Shown piece after piece: positions 10,097 through 21,064 of a stretch of DNA of 64,000 bases. The stretch comes from Elymus sibiricus. Lineage: Eukaryota > Streptophyta > Magnoliopsida > Poales > Poaceae. A program made the position numbers and the translations under genes. Below the pieces are notes generated by a model, which was given only the letters and a program-made list of their open reading frames with translations, had not been told where the DNA came from and made no database searches. How positions within the stretch are numbered: position 1 is the stretch's first letter; each line of letters begins with the position of its first letter. The stretch is taken from contig CM077670.1 in the NCBI GenBank assembly GCA_039707655.1, forward strand, positions 146,858,001-146,922,000, given 5' to 3'.

Positions 10097-12982
10097 ATGG
10101 CGCCCGCCGGCAAGAGGGGAAAGGCGGCGGCCCCATCCCCAAGCGCGCCTGATATTGGGACGGCGCTACAGCGCTCCTCCTTCGTCGATGGGGAGGGCCT
10201 GGATCGGGTGCTCCCGCTGGTGGCTGGCGCCACGAACGAGAATCGGGCGACCCAAATCTAGCCAGGGTCATGCGCGCGGCGCGACCTGGGGGCGACGACC
10301 TACCCCTTCTTCCTCCACAACGTCTATTCCGGGTTGGTTCGCCGTTCTCGGACTTTTTATACGCCATTCTCTCACACTATCAGATTCGTGCCCTCCATCT
10401 TCAGCCCAACTCCATCCTCCTCCTTGCCATGTTTGCCTTTTACTGTGAGGCCTTTGTGGGTGTGATGCCTTCAGTGGAGCTCTTCTGCCACTTCTTCTGC
10501 CTGCGGCTGACCACGTGCGACCAGTGCTCCGGGTGAGCTTCGTTCCTTGCCATTAAGGCGACGGAAAACAACATCATCAACATGAGGGTCGCGAATAAGG
10601 TGGAGGGCTATCGGCATCACTGGGTCTTCATGGATGCGCGCCGGACCAGCCCGCTCCTGATGATCCCGACGGATCCGGCTGAGAAGAACTCCCGGTGGGG
10701 TAGCGAGAGGATCACCGACCCGAGGATGGAACCCGTTCTGGAGCGGATGGCTGCGCACCGGGCCGCGAAGCTATTGGGATCGTCAGTCGTCAGGGAGTAC
10801 CTCCGGCGGCGCATAGCGCCACTCTAGCAACACTCGCGCCCCATGTGGGAGTACACCGGTGCGGGCGACGCCATGAGGCTGCACTCGAGCAGCCTGACAC
10901 AAGAGGAGTTGGATGGGGCCCTGGCGAATCTGCTCAGCACCCCTACTGAGGGCCCGCCCGAAGATGCACTCCCTCTGTTCCGCTACAAGGAGATCGCGGA
11001 GCTGGTCAAGGAGATGCGTCTCTTTGACCGGTGGGGTCTTGTGCCGGAAGGCCACGTCGGGCCTCGCGAGGATCCTCTCGTGGTGGAGATGGACTCGAGG
11101 GGCAGCGGTGGCGAGGAGGACTCAGCGGTGGAACGGAGGAGGACGCCGACCGGGCACCACCGCGCACTCGCCGTCAGCTCCTCTACGATTTTGGGGATGA
11201 TGATGCCAACAGCGCGCCTCCTACGGCGGAGGGTGCTCCCAGCCGAAAAGCGGCCGAGCCCCTAGCGCCCGAGGCCCATCACAAGGCCGAAGCCCCCCAG
11301 GGCCTCGAGGCGGGCGGCGACGTGTCCGGGTCTGCTTCAATACACCCCGGGGGCCCGAGCGGCGACACCGGGGCGATGCCTGATGGTGGCAGCGACGGCC
11401 CGGGCCCCGCATGGAGGTCGGGGAGGAGACAGTCGTTCCTCCGGAGTCGCATGTGGGTGCGCCTCGCGAGGTCGAGGCGGAGGAGCCTCGGGAGGCAAGT
11501 TCAGGAGGCAGGGACGCCCTCCCCCTTGACTGCGCCGCGAGGAAAGGAACGGCGACGGGGGAGGTCTGCACACCCGCCCCCCCAATGGGAGCCTCTTTGA
11601 GCATGGGGGGAGGAGCCGTGGGGCACACCGTCGCAGGCATGGAGATCCCCCATAGCGTGCCGCCGCAGCCAAACGCGGGGGGTGGCCCGGCGAACCCACC
11701 GCTCCAGGCGAGCGGCACCGAGTCCTCCCTTGCCGCGGCGGCCGAGAGTGCCAGAGGGCCCGACCTGGACTGGCCTCTGGCCCTCGTGGGTGACCACACC
11801 CTGCTCCGACCCGAGGCCTTGCGCGACGCCAAGGCCACGCTTGCCCGGCTCGGGACGGATTTCCAGGACGCGGATACGCGCCTCGTCGAGGAGCGCCTGA
11901 AGCTTGCTGACGGGTGGCGCCGGCTCAGCGTTGCTGTCGAATCGGCCCGGCGCCAGAGTGAACGCGCTCGCGCACAGGGCGAGAAGGACGCCGCCGAAGC
12001 GAAGGGGGTCCATGCGAGAGCCCTTCAGGAGGCCGAAGCGGCCGTCGCGCGCTGAGAGGAGGCGGAGGCCCACCTGAAGGAGATCCAGGACCAGCGCGCC
12101 GAGCAGGTGCAGTCGCTCCTTGCGCGGGAAGGCACTCTCGCCACCCGTGAGAAGGTGGTTGCGGACCGCGAAGCGGGCCTCGAGACTCGCACGGAGAGCC
12201 TCGAGAGGACGGCGACCGAGCAGGCCACGGAGAAGGAGCGCCTGGAGCTGCTGGGGCGCCAGCTGGCCGAGGCCCAGGAGGCCCACACGAAGCACGTTAC
12301 CGAGGCCAACGCCCAGCTAAAGGCCAAGGAGAAGAAGGTTCAGGAGGATGCTGACGCGAAGGTAGCGGAGGCGCGCCTAGCGCTTGCCGAGGAGCACGAT
12401 AAGACACTGTCGTAGCAGAGGGACGCCTTCGAGACGGAACGCGAGCGATTCCAGCAGGAGATCACTGATCTCAAGGTGGCACTCGCCGAGGCGGAGACCC
12501 GCCTGGGGGCCGCGCCGCAGCCCAGCTCCAGCGCCGCGGACCGGGAACAGGAGCAACAGCGCGAACGCGTCAAGACGCTTCACTCCCTCGAGCTCCGCGC
12601 CCGTGACGTCCTGGACTCCATCTGCCAGGGAAGGCTTGGGGCCCTCCGCAAATCCCGCGATGCTGACTACGTTGACTTCTGCACCAAGCTCGTGGAGCAG
12701 CTTGAGGACGGGGCCAAGGCGGTGAACGGCATCTTGGAGGAGGAGTGCCGCGGTCTCTTCTCCCTAGCGGCGACTCGCGTCTTCAGCCACCTCCTTCACG
12801 TCGATCCCAACTTTGAGTTTGGCAAGGTGATAGCCCCGGTCCCAGAGGAGCTTCGCGACGGCCTCGCAAAGGCGGTAGAAGGCCACGTGGACGCGTTGCT
12901 TGGGAAGTACTCCTGCGGCAGCGGCGAGAGCTCTGGCGGCGACGACGGCGCCGGCGACGACGACGATGGCGCGAGTTCCTAG
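10097..12982 (+). pseudogene. Antisense ORF of element F, 'putative gypsy type transposon' (Transposase_28-like) family
   Basis: This gene runs opposite to F's gag-pol, between pol and the 3' LTR, as in the antisense ORFs known from Tat-lineage plant elements. The start is ATG 10097. The family's N-terminal domain is clear at about 10340-10540 (HYQIRALHLQPNSILLLAMF, then CEAFVGVMPSVELFCHFF), followed by KVEGYRHHWVFM and a tail with LRRRIAPL (10580-10826). From 10840 comes WEYTGAGDAMRLH, then a Pro/Gly-rich linker, then a long coiled coil rich in Ala, Glu, Arg and Leu (about 11820-12560). A C-terminal domain ends in an acidic Gly/Asp tail at 12982. Stops at 10258, 10825 and several others, plus a frameshift near 10335, break it. 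Its function is unknown; the family name does not imply transposase activity. Confidence 0.8.
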
Positions 12983-13894
12983 GGTCCTTTTCCCTTCGTT
13001 ACCCTACACTTGACCGATGTGGCCCCATGGGGACGTGAAGACGATGCCTTGGTGCTTAAATACTTTATGATTTGCTGTAATGAACGCTCGTGCCCTCGTG
13101 AGGCTTTCTCTTGAGGCCTGTTTTGCTCTTTTTGTTTGCCATGATGCTCTACATTGTCAGGACCCAGCCCCCGAGCGGGCCTCGGCCGTCGATGGTATGT
13201 CAGGTTGCGATGCCTGGACAAGGCCAGGAGGCGAGGGGCCCGGGAGCCAGTGAGGGCTTCTGAGGCGCGATGCTCAGAGAGCCCCCCTTCGACGCGCAGG
13301 CGGCTTGCGCCAAGAGGAAAACTGGCGCTCATGAGGCCACCGGAAGGGAGGGCTTAGGAGGCGGCGAGAGCGGCCCGCGAGGCGGGAGACTTAGCTCTGC
13401 ACAAGGAAGTGTTCGGCGGGCCATCTCTTGTAGGGTGCGCCTCGTGAGGGCCGCCGAGGGTTAGCTCCCGAGGCGGGGCCTGTTGGCTTCCTGAGGCCTT
13501 GAGGGGGCCACCCTGCGAGGCATCCTCGCGAGGTCTTTCCGGGAACCTGCTCCTGAGATGACTGCATGTAGAGCACTTATTGATAGGGAAGCCGCGCACG
13601 CTCGCCGATTCGCTCATGATCGTTACGCGAGGAGACAAGACACCAAGGACCTTGGTGGGGTGGCGTGCACGGGAGCAGACCCGCGAGCTAGAGCCCGGTT
13701 GCTTGGGTTTTTCAGCGCTGCTGGGACTAACCCGAGCACAGACACCGTGTCCAGCCCCCACTCGTGTGAGGGTCATGAGGGACATCGTGAGCACGCGAGG
13801 CTCGCGAGGCAAGAACAAAATGAAACGGCATGTAAGAAACCAAGTTTTACTGAAGTAAGATAGCAACCCATTACATAGCTAGAACTAGATGTGG
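12983..13894. other. Non-coding stretch of element F after the antisense ORF
   Basis: There is no conserved ORF. The first ~150 bp look like the 3' untranslated region of the antisense gene (TGTGGCCCCATGGGGACG, then an AT-rich stretch to about 13080). The rest is GC-rich with many CTCGCGAGG and CTCGTGAGG palindromes (13090-13550, 13795-13810). Confidence 0.5.
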
Positions 13895-14132
13895 CTGCCA
13901 TGTCTGGCACGGGTCAGCTTGAGGTTGGTGCAACCCGTGGGGCGCCCTCAGTTACACATCGAAATGAGGCAAAGAGTGCTGCCGTGTCCGGCACGGGTCA
14001 ACTTGAGGTTGGTGCAGCCCGTGGGACGCCCTCAGTTGATTGTTCCGCCAGCGCGGAGCATGGGGCTTCCACAAGGGTGTGGGTATGGTCGCGGGTTGAC
14101 CGTTCCGCCAGCGCGGAGCATGGGGCTTCCAC
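13895..14132. repeat. Two short tandem repeat pairs in element F
   Basis: A unit beginning GCCATGTCTGGCACGGGTCA at about 13897 recurs as GCCGTGTCCGGCACGGGTCA at about 13981 (spacing ~84 bp). A second unit, GTTCCGCCAGCGCGGAGCAT at 14041, recurs at 14101 (spacing 60 bp). Each pair is nearly identical over about 35-55 bp. The block lies in non-coding sequence between the antisense ORF and the end of pol. Confidence 0.75.
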
Positions 14133-14227
14133 TTGGGCGTGGGCGGGAGCTCTCGCGGCCCCATCAGGCGAACGCAATGAGAGGCTCCGGGGCGTGTACA
14201 GCCCCATTTCGTTTGTACGCGTGAGGG

Positions 14228-17200
14228 TCACGGGTAGAACTTGCGGAGGTGTTGGATGTTCCAGGCGTTAGGCACAGGAACTCCATCCTCCGTCTCCAGC
14301 CGGGCTGAGCCGGGCCTGGAGATATGAGTAACCCTGAAAGGGCCTTCCCACATAGGTGAGAGTTTGTGAAGCCCCTCTCTGGAGAGGATTCTGCGTAGGA
14401 CGAGGTCGCCGACCTCGAGAGTACGAGGGCGGATGTTGCGGCTGTGGTAGCAACGCAGGGCCTACTGGTACCTCGCGGCACGAAGGGCGGCCTGACGGCG
14501 GCCCTCCTCGAGGAGCAGCAGATCGATCTCCCGCGAGCCCTCGTGACGCGCCTCGTCGAAGGCAAGGACTCGCGGGGAGCCGTGCTTAAGCTCCAATGGG
14601 AGGACCGCCTCAGCACCGTAGACGAGGAAGAAGGGTGTCTCGCCAGTAGGCTTGCTTGCTGTTGTGCGGATGGATCACAGCATGGACTGTAGCTCGTCGA
14701 GCCAGCACTTGCCGCAAGCCTCGAGTTTCATCTTGAAGCTCCTTGTTTTGAGGCCCTTGAGGACCTCGGCGTTGGCACGCTCGGCCTGACCATTGCTTCG
14801 CGGGTGTGCCACCGAGGCGTAGCAGATCTGCATACCGAGGCTGGCGTAGTAGGACTTGAAGAAGCCGCTTGTGAACTGGGAGTCATTGTCAGTGATGATG
14901 CGGTTGGGAACCCCAAAGCGGCTCACAAGGCCCTTGATGAACTTGACGGCGGAGCCTGCCGGGATGGCGCGCACCGGCTCGACCTCTGCCCACTTGGTGA
15001 ACTTGTCGATGGCGATGTACAGATAGCAGTAGCCGCCAGCTGCGCGAGGGAAGGGCCCCAGGATATCCAGCCCCCAGACCGCGAAGGGCCATGAGAGGGG
15101 AATCGTCTGGAGGCCCTGCGCCGGCTGGTGGATCTGCTTGGCGTGGAGTTGGCAGGCCTCGCAGGCTTGGACCAGCGCGGTAGCGTCACGCAGCGCAGTG
15201 GGCCAGTAGAAGCCGCTGCGGAAAACCTTGCCGACGAGGGTGGGTGACGAGGAGTGGTGGCCGTAGTCTCCTCCATGGATATCAGCTAGCAACTCGCGCC
15301 CTTGCTTTTCAGAGATGCACCGCAGCGAGACGCCATTTGGGCGCCTGCGGTACAGCTCGCCATCTTGCAGGCAGTAAGCGGCGGCCTGCCGGGCCACGCG
15401 CTCTGCTTCTAAGTCTTCCTCCGGAAGGGTGCCGCGAAGCAAGTAAGCCTTGAACTCCGTGGCCCAGCTGTCTTCTTGAGGCTCCAGCGCCAGCAGCAGG
15501 CGGGCTCCTGAAGCCAGGGCGCAGTCTGGCGCGCCCGTGGGTAGCGCAAGCGGGAGTTCTTCGTGAAGGAGTGCCGTGCTCGTGGCAAGAGGCGCGGCTG
15601 ATGGCTTGAGGAGCCTTTCCTCGAAGACGCTAGGGCTCTGGGGCTCGTGGCGAGATGCTCGTTTGGCGATGTCGTCGGCTTCTTTGTTGCCACTGCAGGG
15701 GACGTGCTGCCTCTCCAGGCCAAGAAAACGCTTCTCAAGTTTACGTACCTCTTCCAGGTAGGCGGCCATGTGCTCATCTTTGGGCTTGTAGCTTTTGTTG
15801 GAGAAGTTGACGAGGAGTTGCGAATCACCCTTGATGGTCAGACGTTTGATACCCAGGGGGAACGCGGCCTTGAGGCCGGCGATGAGGCCTTCATACTCTG
15901 CGTTGTTGTTGGAGACCTTGTCGGTGTGCCTGAACCAGAGCTGTACGGCGTAGTAGAGCCTATCCCCTGTCGGCGAGGTGAGCATGACCCCAGCCCCCGT
16001 GCCCTGTCGGGAGAAGGCGCCGTCGAAGTGCATGGTCCAGCCGCTAGGCACCTCGTCCCCTGGCAGGAGGGACTGGGCCTCGCGAGGCTCCTCTTCGTAT
16101 GTGTCCGTCCATTCTGCCACGAAGTCGGCCAAGGCCGCGCCTTTGATGACTCTGGTGGTGGAGAATTCCAGCTGGAAGGCTTGCAGCTCGATGTTCCATT
16201 CGGCGACACGGCTGACGGTGTTGGGGCTGCGCAGAACTTGCTCCAAGGGGTAGGAAGAAATGAACTTGATGGGGTGACCCTGGAAGTAGTGGCGCAGCTT
16301 CCTGGAGGCGACGAGGAGCACGAGGAGGAGCTTCTTCTGCATGGGGTAACGCTCACGCGCGTCCCTTAGCACGGTGCTGACGAAGTACACGGGGTGCTCG
16401 ACGAGGCGCGTAGTTGCTGTGGCAGCTTGCTCTTCAGGCGCCTCACGAGGCTTGGAAGGCTTGGGATTCTCACGAGGCTCAGGAGGCTCGCGAGGATCAG
16501 TGGCCTCACGAGGCTCAGCGGGCTCATGAGCCCAAAGGGGCGCGGAGGGTTTTTCCTTTGTACAGACGCGCTCCTCCCGCACCGCCACCAGCGCCGCGTT
16601 GGCCGTCTGGCAGGTGGCCGCCAAGTACAGAAGCAAGGGCTCGCGAGAACGCGGCACGACCATGATGGGCGGGCTCGTGAGGTACCTCTTGAGGGCTTCG
16701 AAGGCGGCCTCTGCCTTAGGAGTCCATTTGAAGGAGCCGGACCTCTTTAGGAGCTTGAAGAAGGGCAGGGCTCGCTCGCCAAACTTGTAGATGAAATGCC
16801 CCAGGGATGCCATACATCCTGCCAAGCGCTGCATTTCCTTGAGGGTCTGGGGAGGACGCATTTTCTCGATGGCCTTGATCTTCTCTGGGTTGGCCTCAAT
16901 GCCACGGTGCGAGACTAGGAAGCCGAGGAGCTTGCCGGAGGGGACCTCGAAGACGCACTTCTCCGGGTTGAGCTTGAGATTGACCTTGCGCTGGTTGGCA
17001 AATGTTTCTTGGAGGTCCGCGATGAGGGATCCAGCCTCATGAGACTTGACTACGATGTCGTCGACGTAGGCCTCCGCGTTCCTCCCCATCTGAGGCCCCA
17101 ACATGATGCGCATTAGCCGCTGGAAAGTGGCGCCCGTGCTCCTTAAACCGAAAGGCATGCAGACGTAGCAATATACGCCGCAGGAGGTGATGAAGGCCGT

Positions 17201-17560
17201 CCTCTCCACATCTTCGGCCGCCATCTTGATCTGATGATAGCCTGAGAAGGCATCCAGGAAGCGTAGCAAATCGTACCCGGTGGTGGAATCCACGATCTGG
17301 TCGATGCGGGGCAGCGGAAATGGATCTTGAGGGCCAAACTTGTGGAGGCTGGTGAAGTCAACGCACATACGCTCCTTGCCGCCTTTCTTGGGGACGACGA
17401 CTGGGTTGGCGAGCCATTCGGGATGGCGCACCTCGCGAACGACCCCAGCTTCCTGAAGCTTCTGAACTTCCTTGATGATGAAATCTTGCTTCTCTGGCGC
17501 CGGGCGCCGTGCTTTCTGCTTGACGGGGCGTGCATTGGGGCACACCGCTAAGTGGTGCTC
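14228..17560 (-). pseudogene. pol: Element F pol: RT, RNase H and integrase
   Basis: A long open frame (down to 14675) encodes most of pol. RT shows the VVPKKGGKERMCVDF palm motif and AYVDDIVVKSHE (catalytic YVDD, near 17060). A first RNase H region follows (YFVSTVLRDARERYPMQKK), then a second RNase H-like domain with HFDGAFSRQGTGAGV, NNNAEYEGL, GDSQLL and ADDIAK. Dual RNase H domains of this kind are known for the Tat lineage. Integrase has CEACQLH, WGLDILGPF, ITDNDSQF and SNGQAERANAE. Near 14675 a frameshift occurs; the rest of integrase, ending NAWNIQHLRKFYP, is read in another frame to 14228 with at least one further stop. A frameshift near 17560 separates pol from protease. Confidence 0.93.
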
Positions 17561-18710
17561 GATCACTCGGCACACCGGACAAGTCAGATGCTTTCCAGGC
17601 GAAAACATCCGAGTTTGCCCGAAGGAAGGTGACGAGCGTGCTTTCCTATGCAAGAGGGAGGCCTGTGCCGATGGTGAAGGCAGGGCCGGAGCCGCTGCCG
17701 TCCACCGACACCTTCTTCGTCTCGGCGCGGTTCTGAGAGAACAGCTGCTTCTTCTTTGCGGGCGCGGCCTCAGGAGGCTCGGCCGCGTCCTCGTCGGCCG
17801 GGTGCGCGACCGCGGCGGCCTTGTAGGCACGCTCGAGGGTGCTGGCCGCGTCCTTCTCGTCATAGGTGACGGTGATGATGCCGCTGCAGCCGAGCATCTT
17901 GAGGACATTGTAGGCATGATGGGTGGCCGCCATGAACTTGGTGAGAGCTGGGTAGCCCAAGATGGCGTTGTAAGGCAGGCCGATGTGCGCGACATCGAAG
18001 TCAATGAGCTCGGTGTGGTAGTTCTTGAGGGTGCCGAAGGTGACGGGGAGGCGCACTTGCCCCAGAGGGATGGTGGAGCCATCGGTCACTCCGGAGAAGG
18101 GTCTGGTCGGCATCAGCTAGTCGTAGGGCACCTGGAGCGTCTCGAAGGTCTCGATGGAGATCATGTTGAGGCCGGCGCCCCCGTCGATGAGGGTCTTGGT
18201 GACCGCAACGTTGCTGATGGTGGGGGTGCACAGCATGGGGAGCGCGCCTGCGGAGGCCATGGATTTGGGGTGGTCCTTGGAGTCGAAGGTGATGGCGTAC
18301 TGCGACCACTTGAGGGGTCGCGCAACCTCGGGCCTCGGGAGGGCGGCATACACCCCGTGAGAGAGCTGCTTGTAGTGGCGGATGGACGCGAGGGCTTGGG
18401 ACCCGCCAAGGATGCAGGCGACCGCGCGAGGCTCCTGGTAGCCCCCAGCGCCCTCATCAGGCCGGTTGACGTCGTTCCTCCGGGGTGGCGGCGGCAGCGG
18501 CGGAAGAGCGGCATTGCCCTAAGGGTCTGCCTCACGAGGTTGGTCGCGCCAGACGGCCTCACGAGGCTGGTCACGCCAACCCCTGCGGAAGTTGTCGCTG
18601 CCGTTGCGGCTGTCCCAACGGTTGCTGCCACGGCCACCTCCACGGCCGGCGCCGCGGCCATTGCGGTCGTCTCGGCGGCTTTAGCCTTCATCGCGGAGCA
18701 GCTTGAGCTC
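17561..18710 (-). pseudogene. Element F nucleocapsid tail and aspartic protease
   Basis: This continues the gag frame through an Arg/Gly/Asn-rich basic stretch (about 18500-18680). Then come the conserved WSQYAITFDSKDHP motif and the protease active site LIDGGAGLNMIS (about 18170-18210), followed by LPVTFGTLKNY and YNAILGYPALTKFMAA. A stop at about 18118 and a TAG near 17606 interrupt it, and close to the RT start (VIEHHLAVCPNARPVKQ) the frame shifts by one. The protease cuts the polyprotein into its working parts. DGGAG in place of the usual DTGA is normal for this lineage. Confidence 0.85.
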
Positions 18711-20094
18711 CTAACAGTCTTCGGTGCTATGGGAGCGCACATTGTGGAAGACGCAGAGCGGCCGGCTGTCCTTCCTGGGCTCGTCGCGGTCACGGCTGCG
18801 CTTCTGCTCGGGCTCCGCCGCGAGCACAGCCGGGCCCTTACACTTGACGTCCTTGCTCTTGGCCTTGGCGGCGTCGAGCGCCGCATCGGGGTCGTTGTGG
18901 ATGAAGAGGCAGCCTTCCTCAGCCTTGGCGCACTTGCCAGCGAGGTCGAGCAGCTCTACCACGGAGTCGAGCTCACCGTTGATGGCGAGCTTCTCGCGCA
19001 TCTTGACGTCCATGACGCCGGTGGAGAATGCAGAGATGACGGCCACGTCGGAGGTGCGCGGGATCTTGTTGCGCACCTGGCTGAAGCGTTGGATGTACTT
19101 GCGGAGGGTCTCGTCCGTGCGCTGCCGCACACGCCGCAGGTCGTTGATGGTGAGGGAGCGGTCCTGTGTGCCCTTGAAGTTGGCGACAAACTGGCTGTAG
19201 AGCTCGGCCCATGAGGAGATGGACGCCTCGGGGAGGTTCATGAGCCAGGAGCGCGGGCCGTCCTTGAGGGCCATGGGGAACCAGTTTGCCATGACCTTGT
19301 CGTCGCCGTTCGCCGCCTCGACGCTCAGCGCGTAGAGCTGAAGAAACTCTGCGGGGTTGGGGGTGCCGTCATAGCGCGGAGGCAGCTCAGGCTTGAACTT
19401 CACGGGCCAGACCACGCGACGCAGCTCGCGAGTGAAGGCGCGGCAGCCCACGCCGCTTGAGGGGACACCGCCAGCGAGGGCGGCACGGTTTGACGCCCAA
19501 CCGCCACGACGTCTTGAACAGCCTGGTCCTGGCGCCGGCGCTGCCGCTCGAGGAGCACATGCGCATTAGGGGGCGCGCGGCGAATGATCTGGCAACTGGC
19601 CTCATCTCGGTCTGGCGAGGACGCGCCGCGGGATGGCTCGCGAGCCCGCGCGCCGCGCTGAGGCCCGTCGTGCTCGTCGCGCAGAGGAGGCGGCGGGGGA
19701 GCGTGGTGCGCCAGGTCCCCAGCGCGAGACGGCGGAGGGCAGAGCGAGTGGGAAGGCGCCGGAGCGTCCTCGACGGCGTTGACGAGCTCGGCGATGCGAC
19801 CTAGCCAGGCGTCCTAGCTGGCGTCAGCTGGACGGTAACGGAGCAACTCGCGCTCCATGAGCAGCGCGGCCTGCAGGTTCGGCGGCTCGCGGCGGGCGAG
19901 GGAGGAGGCAGTGGCGGTGTGGCCGTTCGCCTGCATAGAGGGGTGCAGGGAGGAGTCCTGCTGTTCGCGGGCAGCGGGGTCGGTGGCGGCAGCAGCCTCG
20001 CTTCGGGGCGGCGGCGATTGCCGCGGGCCACTGGCTCCGTCTGAGCCACGCGGCCAGCCCTGCGCTCGGCGCGCTCGCGGCGTGCGTCGGCCAT
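18711..20094 (-). pseudogene. gag: Element F gag
   Basis: The likely start is the ATG at 20092-20094, with a basic leader (MADARRERAERRAGR). A frameshift near 19950 and a stop near 19803 lead into the main gag domain, open from 19451 to 18711. That domain has the features of plant gypsy gag: PPRYDGTPNPAEFLQLY, WLMNLPEASISSW, LRKYIQRFSQVRNKIP. It ends in a zinc knuckle of the CX2HX4HX4C form (CVFHNVRSHSTEDC), in which a His replaces the second Cys, as in other Tat gags. Gag binds the RNA and builds the particle. The opposite strand is open for 580 codons over this region, which is only a shadow of this GC-rich gene. Confidence 0.85.
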
Positions 20095-20140
20095 GGGGTT
20101 GGTGGAGCAGAGGGCAGAGCGGAAGAACAGTAGCGCACCC

Positions 20141-20157
20141 CTACCTGGCGCGCCAAA
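20141..20157 (-). other. Element F primer binding site
   Basis: On the minus strand TTTGGCGCGCCAGGTAG follows the 5' LTR directly. The same site occurs in elements D and E. Confidence 0.85.
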
Positions 20158-21064
20158 TGTCGGAAGTCGGGCTCCGGGGACCCAAAGGTTCGAACACTAG
20201 GGTGAGCTCGTTCTACCACTTCGTCTCCTACCACGGCTAAGCAACGGCGAGGCTACGACGAGAGCACGCTAGCGAGGAACGGGCCGTGGACTCAGCGGTT
20301 TACCCAGGTTCGGGCGACCTTGCGGTGTAAGACCCTACTCCTGCTTGTGGTTGGGATTGAAAGGGCAAGAGAGTTCTTGCGTACAAGGAAGGAGATAAAG
20401 GAATCCCCCGCTCTACAATGGCAGCACTGCCCTTTATACCAGCCTTGGTCCTCTTCCCCCTCGAAAACTTAGGCGGGAAGGGTTGCCACACTTGGCGGTT
20501 TTGAAAGGGGACAGGCGCTCAGGCTATCCTAACTAAAGGCGGTCTTCGCCTGCCAAAGCATGATCCATGACGCGCCGGTGGGCTCGGTGATGACCTCCGC
20601 CCTGCGCGCCCACTGTCTTGGTCTTCCTTCGCCGATCGGGCAACCTTTGGGGTTGCTGTGGGAGTAGATATCTGGCCCTGCTCCCTTAACACAAAAGAGG
20701 AAACCATCTTCATCCGCGCCTGCTGGCACGGCCTCTGCCGCTGCTCGTCCCCGCGCGCGTCACCCACGTGATGGCCCCGGACCACGCGGCTCCGCTGAAC
20801 GGCCTTCGTCTCGTGCGTCCTCGGGAGGGTGCCTCGGGAGGCCACCTCAGGAGGTCGCCTCACGAGAGGGCCTCGCGAGGCCGCTGGTGGAGGTGCTGAG
20901 CCTCGCTCGCCCGCTCCCTGAGGAGGGGGCCTCGGGAGGCCAAGGCCTTGTGAGGAGCCCTGGCGAGGCGCTTGGTGATGACGGCCTGCAGGGTCCACAC
21001 CAGGCGTTGCGCCCAGGGCCAAAGGCAGACGGGCCTGGACACCCCGGGTTCCATGGGCCCGACA
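20158..21064 (-). repeat. Element F 5' LTR
   Basis: A 907-bp LTR matching 8899-9805. A TATAAA box lies on the minus strand near 20435. It is flanked outside by the duplicated target ACCGT (21065-21069). Confidence 0.95.

Larger units (their letters stand above)
8899..21064 (-). mobile_element. Element F: full-length Tat-like Ty3/gypsy retrotransposon
   Basis: F is a complete 12,166-bp element on the minus strand with 907-bp LTRs, a perfect target duplication (ACCGT), a primer site, gag, protease, RT, two-part RNase H region, integrase, an opposite-strand ORF of the putative gypsy type transposon family, and a polypurine tract. In the first ~385 aligned bases the two LTRs differ at roughly a dozen positions counted by eye, so it is one of the younger insertions here. 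It is GC-rich and full of GGCCTCGCGAGGCC-type palindromes. A few stops and frameshifts make it non-functional. It landed in the RNase H of element D. Confidence 0.95.

Noticed and set aside
15647..16369. Plus-strand open frame of 240 codons
   Set aside because: Shadow of the RNase H region of F on the minus strand; no protein motifs of its own.
17600..18082. First ~160 codons of the long F pol open frame as a real N-terminus
   Set aside because: The protease is clearly read in another frame over this stretch; the Ser/Thr/Pro-rich translation is a shadow, so pol is taken to start near 17560.
17472..19214. Plus-strand open frame of 580 codons
   Set aside because: It lies opposite F's gag, protease and start of pol, which have clear motifs on the minus strand; high GC content keeps the opposite strand free of stops.
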